Both the position numbers and the translations under genes were made by a program. The notes under the pieces were generated by a model that was not told where the DNA came from, ran no database searches, and saw only the letters and a program-made list of their open reading frames with translations. Positions 6,199 through 7,532 of a stretch of DNA of 7,532 nucleotides are shown here, in pieces; the first letter of the stretch is position 1, and each line of letters starts with the position of its first letter. The DNA is from Candidatus Gottesmanbacteria bacterium RIFCSPHIGHO2_01_FULL_46_14 (lineage in GTDB: Bacteria > Patescibacteriota > Microgenomatia > UBA10105 > UBA927), in contig MFJJ01000029.1 in assembly GCA_001780895.1 (NCBI GenBank), positions 1 to 7,532 on the forward strand, in the 5' to 3' direction.

Positions 6199-7532
6199 TT
6201 ATTCTATTATTTTTCGTAGAAACTGTCCCGTGTAAGAAGTCTTTACACGCGAGATGTCCCGCGGTGTACCGTAGGCAACAACAAACCCTCCCCTTTCCCC
6301 GCCTTCGGGCCCTAAATCAACAATCCAGTCTGCGTTTTTGATGATATCGAGGTTGTGTTCGATGATAATGACGGTATTGCCGAGCTTGGTCAGTCGATGA
6401 AGCACGGCGAGAAGTTTTTCCAGATCGGCAAAATGAAGCCCGGTTGTCGGTTCGTCCAAAATATACACTGTTTTTCCTGTCGCACGTCGGGAAAGTTCCG
6501 TGGCAAGTTTCACCCGCTGGGCTTCACCTCCGGAGAGTGTCGGAGCTGGTTGGCCTAAGTGAATATACCCGAGCCCAACGTCGCGTATCGTTTGCAATTT
6601 TTCACAGAGCCCTCCATGAAAGGAAAAGTAGTCAACGGCTTCGTCGATCGTTAGTCCCAACACCTGTGCGATGGACTTGTCATGAAAGGTGACCTCGAGA
6701 GTTTCATTATTAAATCGTGTCCCTTTGCATACTTCGCAGGTCACGTAAATATCCGATAAGAACTGCATTTCTATCTTTTTTTGTCCTTCCCCTTCACACG
6801 CTTCGCATCTGCCACCGCGGACATTGAAGGAAAACCGCCCCGCCTTGTACCCCCGTAATCTTGCTTCAGATGTAGATGCGAAAACCTCCCGTATAGTCGA
6901 AAAAATACCCGTGTATGTAGCGGGATTACTCCGGGGTGTTCTTCCGATTGGGGACTGATCAATAAGTATTACTTTATCGATGTTTTCCAAACCGTCTATG
7001 CGGGTGTATAGGCCGGGTTTCGTTTTGGACAGAGGATTAAAATGCGCAGTCAATGCTTCGTAGAGCGTATCGACGATGAGTGTAGATTTTCCGCTTCCGG
7101 ATACGCCGGACACACAGGTAAATAATCCAAGAGGAAATTGGGTCGTAATATTTTTGAGATTATTTTGTCGAGCGCCAATGAGGGTTAATGTAGAAAGAGT
7201 ACCTGCAGAGCGTACATTTCTATCACGACTGATCGTTCGTTTACCGGTGAGATAGGAAGCCGTAAGAGATTTTGGTGATTGTAGTATTTGTGAGAGGGTC
7301 CCCGATGCAACCACCATGCCCCCATGTTCACCTGCTCCCGGCCCGAAATCGACGATATGGTCGGCTGACTCAATCATATCCCGATCGTGTTCCACGACGA
7401 CGACCGTGTTTCCTAAATCACGAAGCGCTTTAAGCGTATCAATAAGTTTTTTATTGTCGCGCTGATGAAGACCGATAGAAGGTTCATCGAGCACGTATAA
7501 TACGCCCGACAGTCCCGAACCGATTTGAGAGG
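6199..7532 (-). CDS. uvrA: UvrA, excinuclease ABC subunit A (C-terminal half, cut by window edge)
   Basis: UvrA is the ATP-driven damage sensor of nucleotide excision repair; as a dimer it recognises distorted DNA and loads UvrB. About 443 codons are visible, roughly the C-terminal 47% of a usual 930-950 residue UvrA. The reading frame continues past the right edge, so the start is outside the window. It opens with the family sequence leading into LDEPSIGLHQRDN, the Walker B region of the first ATPase domain. Next come the second Walker A motif GVSGSGKST (7107-7081), the zinc-binding CxxC-x19-CxxC module (6807-6727), the ABC signature LSGGEAQR (6537-6514) and the second Walker B VYILDEP (6468-6448). 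The C-terminus ends shortly after GQFLRK, as is normal. I see no frameshift or missing key residue. The TAA stop lies 4 bases before the next gene, so it appears to be the upstream member of the operon visible here. The internal GTG at 7494 is not a real start. Confidence 0.98.
   Translation of the reverse strand, partial: SQIGSGLSGVLYVLDEPSIGLHQRDNKKLIDTLKALRDLGNTVVVVEHDRDMIESADHIVDFGPGAGEHGGMVVASGTLSQILQSPKSLTASYLTGKRTISRDRNVRSAGTLSTLTLIGARQNNLKNITTQFPLGLFTCVSGVSGSGKSTLIVDTLYEALTAHFNPLSKTKPGLYTRIDGLENIDKVILIDQSPIGRTPRSNPATYTGIFSTIREVFASTSEARLRGYKAGRFSFNVRGGRCEACEGEGQKKIEMQFLSDIYVTCEVCKGTRFNNETLEVTFHDKSIAQVLGLTIDEAVDYFSFHGGLCEKLQTIRDVGLGYIHLGQPAPTLSGGEAQRVKLATELSRRATGKTVYILDEPTTGLHFADLEKLLAVLHRLTKLGNTVIIIEHNLDIIKNADWIVDLGPEGGERGGFVVAYGTPRDISRVKTSYTGQFLRKIIE

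Noticed and set aside
1..7532. tRNA, rRNA, CRISPR array, insertion sequence
   Set aside because: No cloverleaf, spaced direct-repeat array or transposase was recognised, and nearly all DNA is accounted for by the seven genes.

Overview
The window looks like bacterial chromosome, most likely from a Candidate Phyla Radiation (Patescibacteria) genome, possibly Microgenomates-like. That placement is an inference. It rests on the tight packing of short genes, the lack of Shine-Dalgarno motifs at any of the six visible gene starts, the shortened UvrC, the form of the small membrane proteins, and the GC-rich palindromic repeat in the only non-coding stretch. Nothing here is a taxonomic marker. UGA serves as an ordinary stop for three genes, which argues against the UGA-glycine code of Gracilibacteria and Absconditabacteria.

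Seven genes lie on the minus strand and read right to left without interruption. They are the C-terminal half of uvrA (7532 to 6199, cut by the window edge), a secreted, membrane-anchored transglutaminase-like protein (6194 to 4398), uvrC (4401 to 3103), a four-helix YvlD/phage-holin-4 family membrane protein (3106 to 2702), yvcK/glmR (2712 to 1708), secG (1711 to 1493) and an orphan family-5 solute-binding protein with an N-terminal anchor (1488 to 148). Gaps between neighbours are +4, -4, -4, -11, -4 and +4 bases, so this is almost certainly one transcription unit with coupled translation. Its promoter lies beyond the right edge.

The unit combines two themes. UvrA and UvrC are two of the three nucleotide-excision-repair proteins; uvrB is not in the window. 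The other five genes concern the envelope: an extracellular transglutaminase-like enzyme, a small membrane protein, a regulator of amino-sugar and cell-wall precursor supply, a translocon subunit and a membrane-tethered binding protein. No direct functional link between the two themes is visible, and the grouping may simply reflect shared expression.

Bases 1 to 147 hold no convincing gene. They contain a perfect 16-base palindrome and a second inverted repeat with the same arms, probably a dispersed repeat element. No classical terminator with a T-tract is visible after the last gene. No phage, insertion sequence, CRISPR array, tRNA or rRNA was seen. The best leads for novelty are the anchored solute-binding protein beside secG, the UvrC that lacks its helix-hairpin-helix tail, and the transglutaminase gene inserted between uvrA and uvrC.
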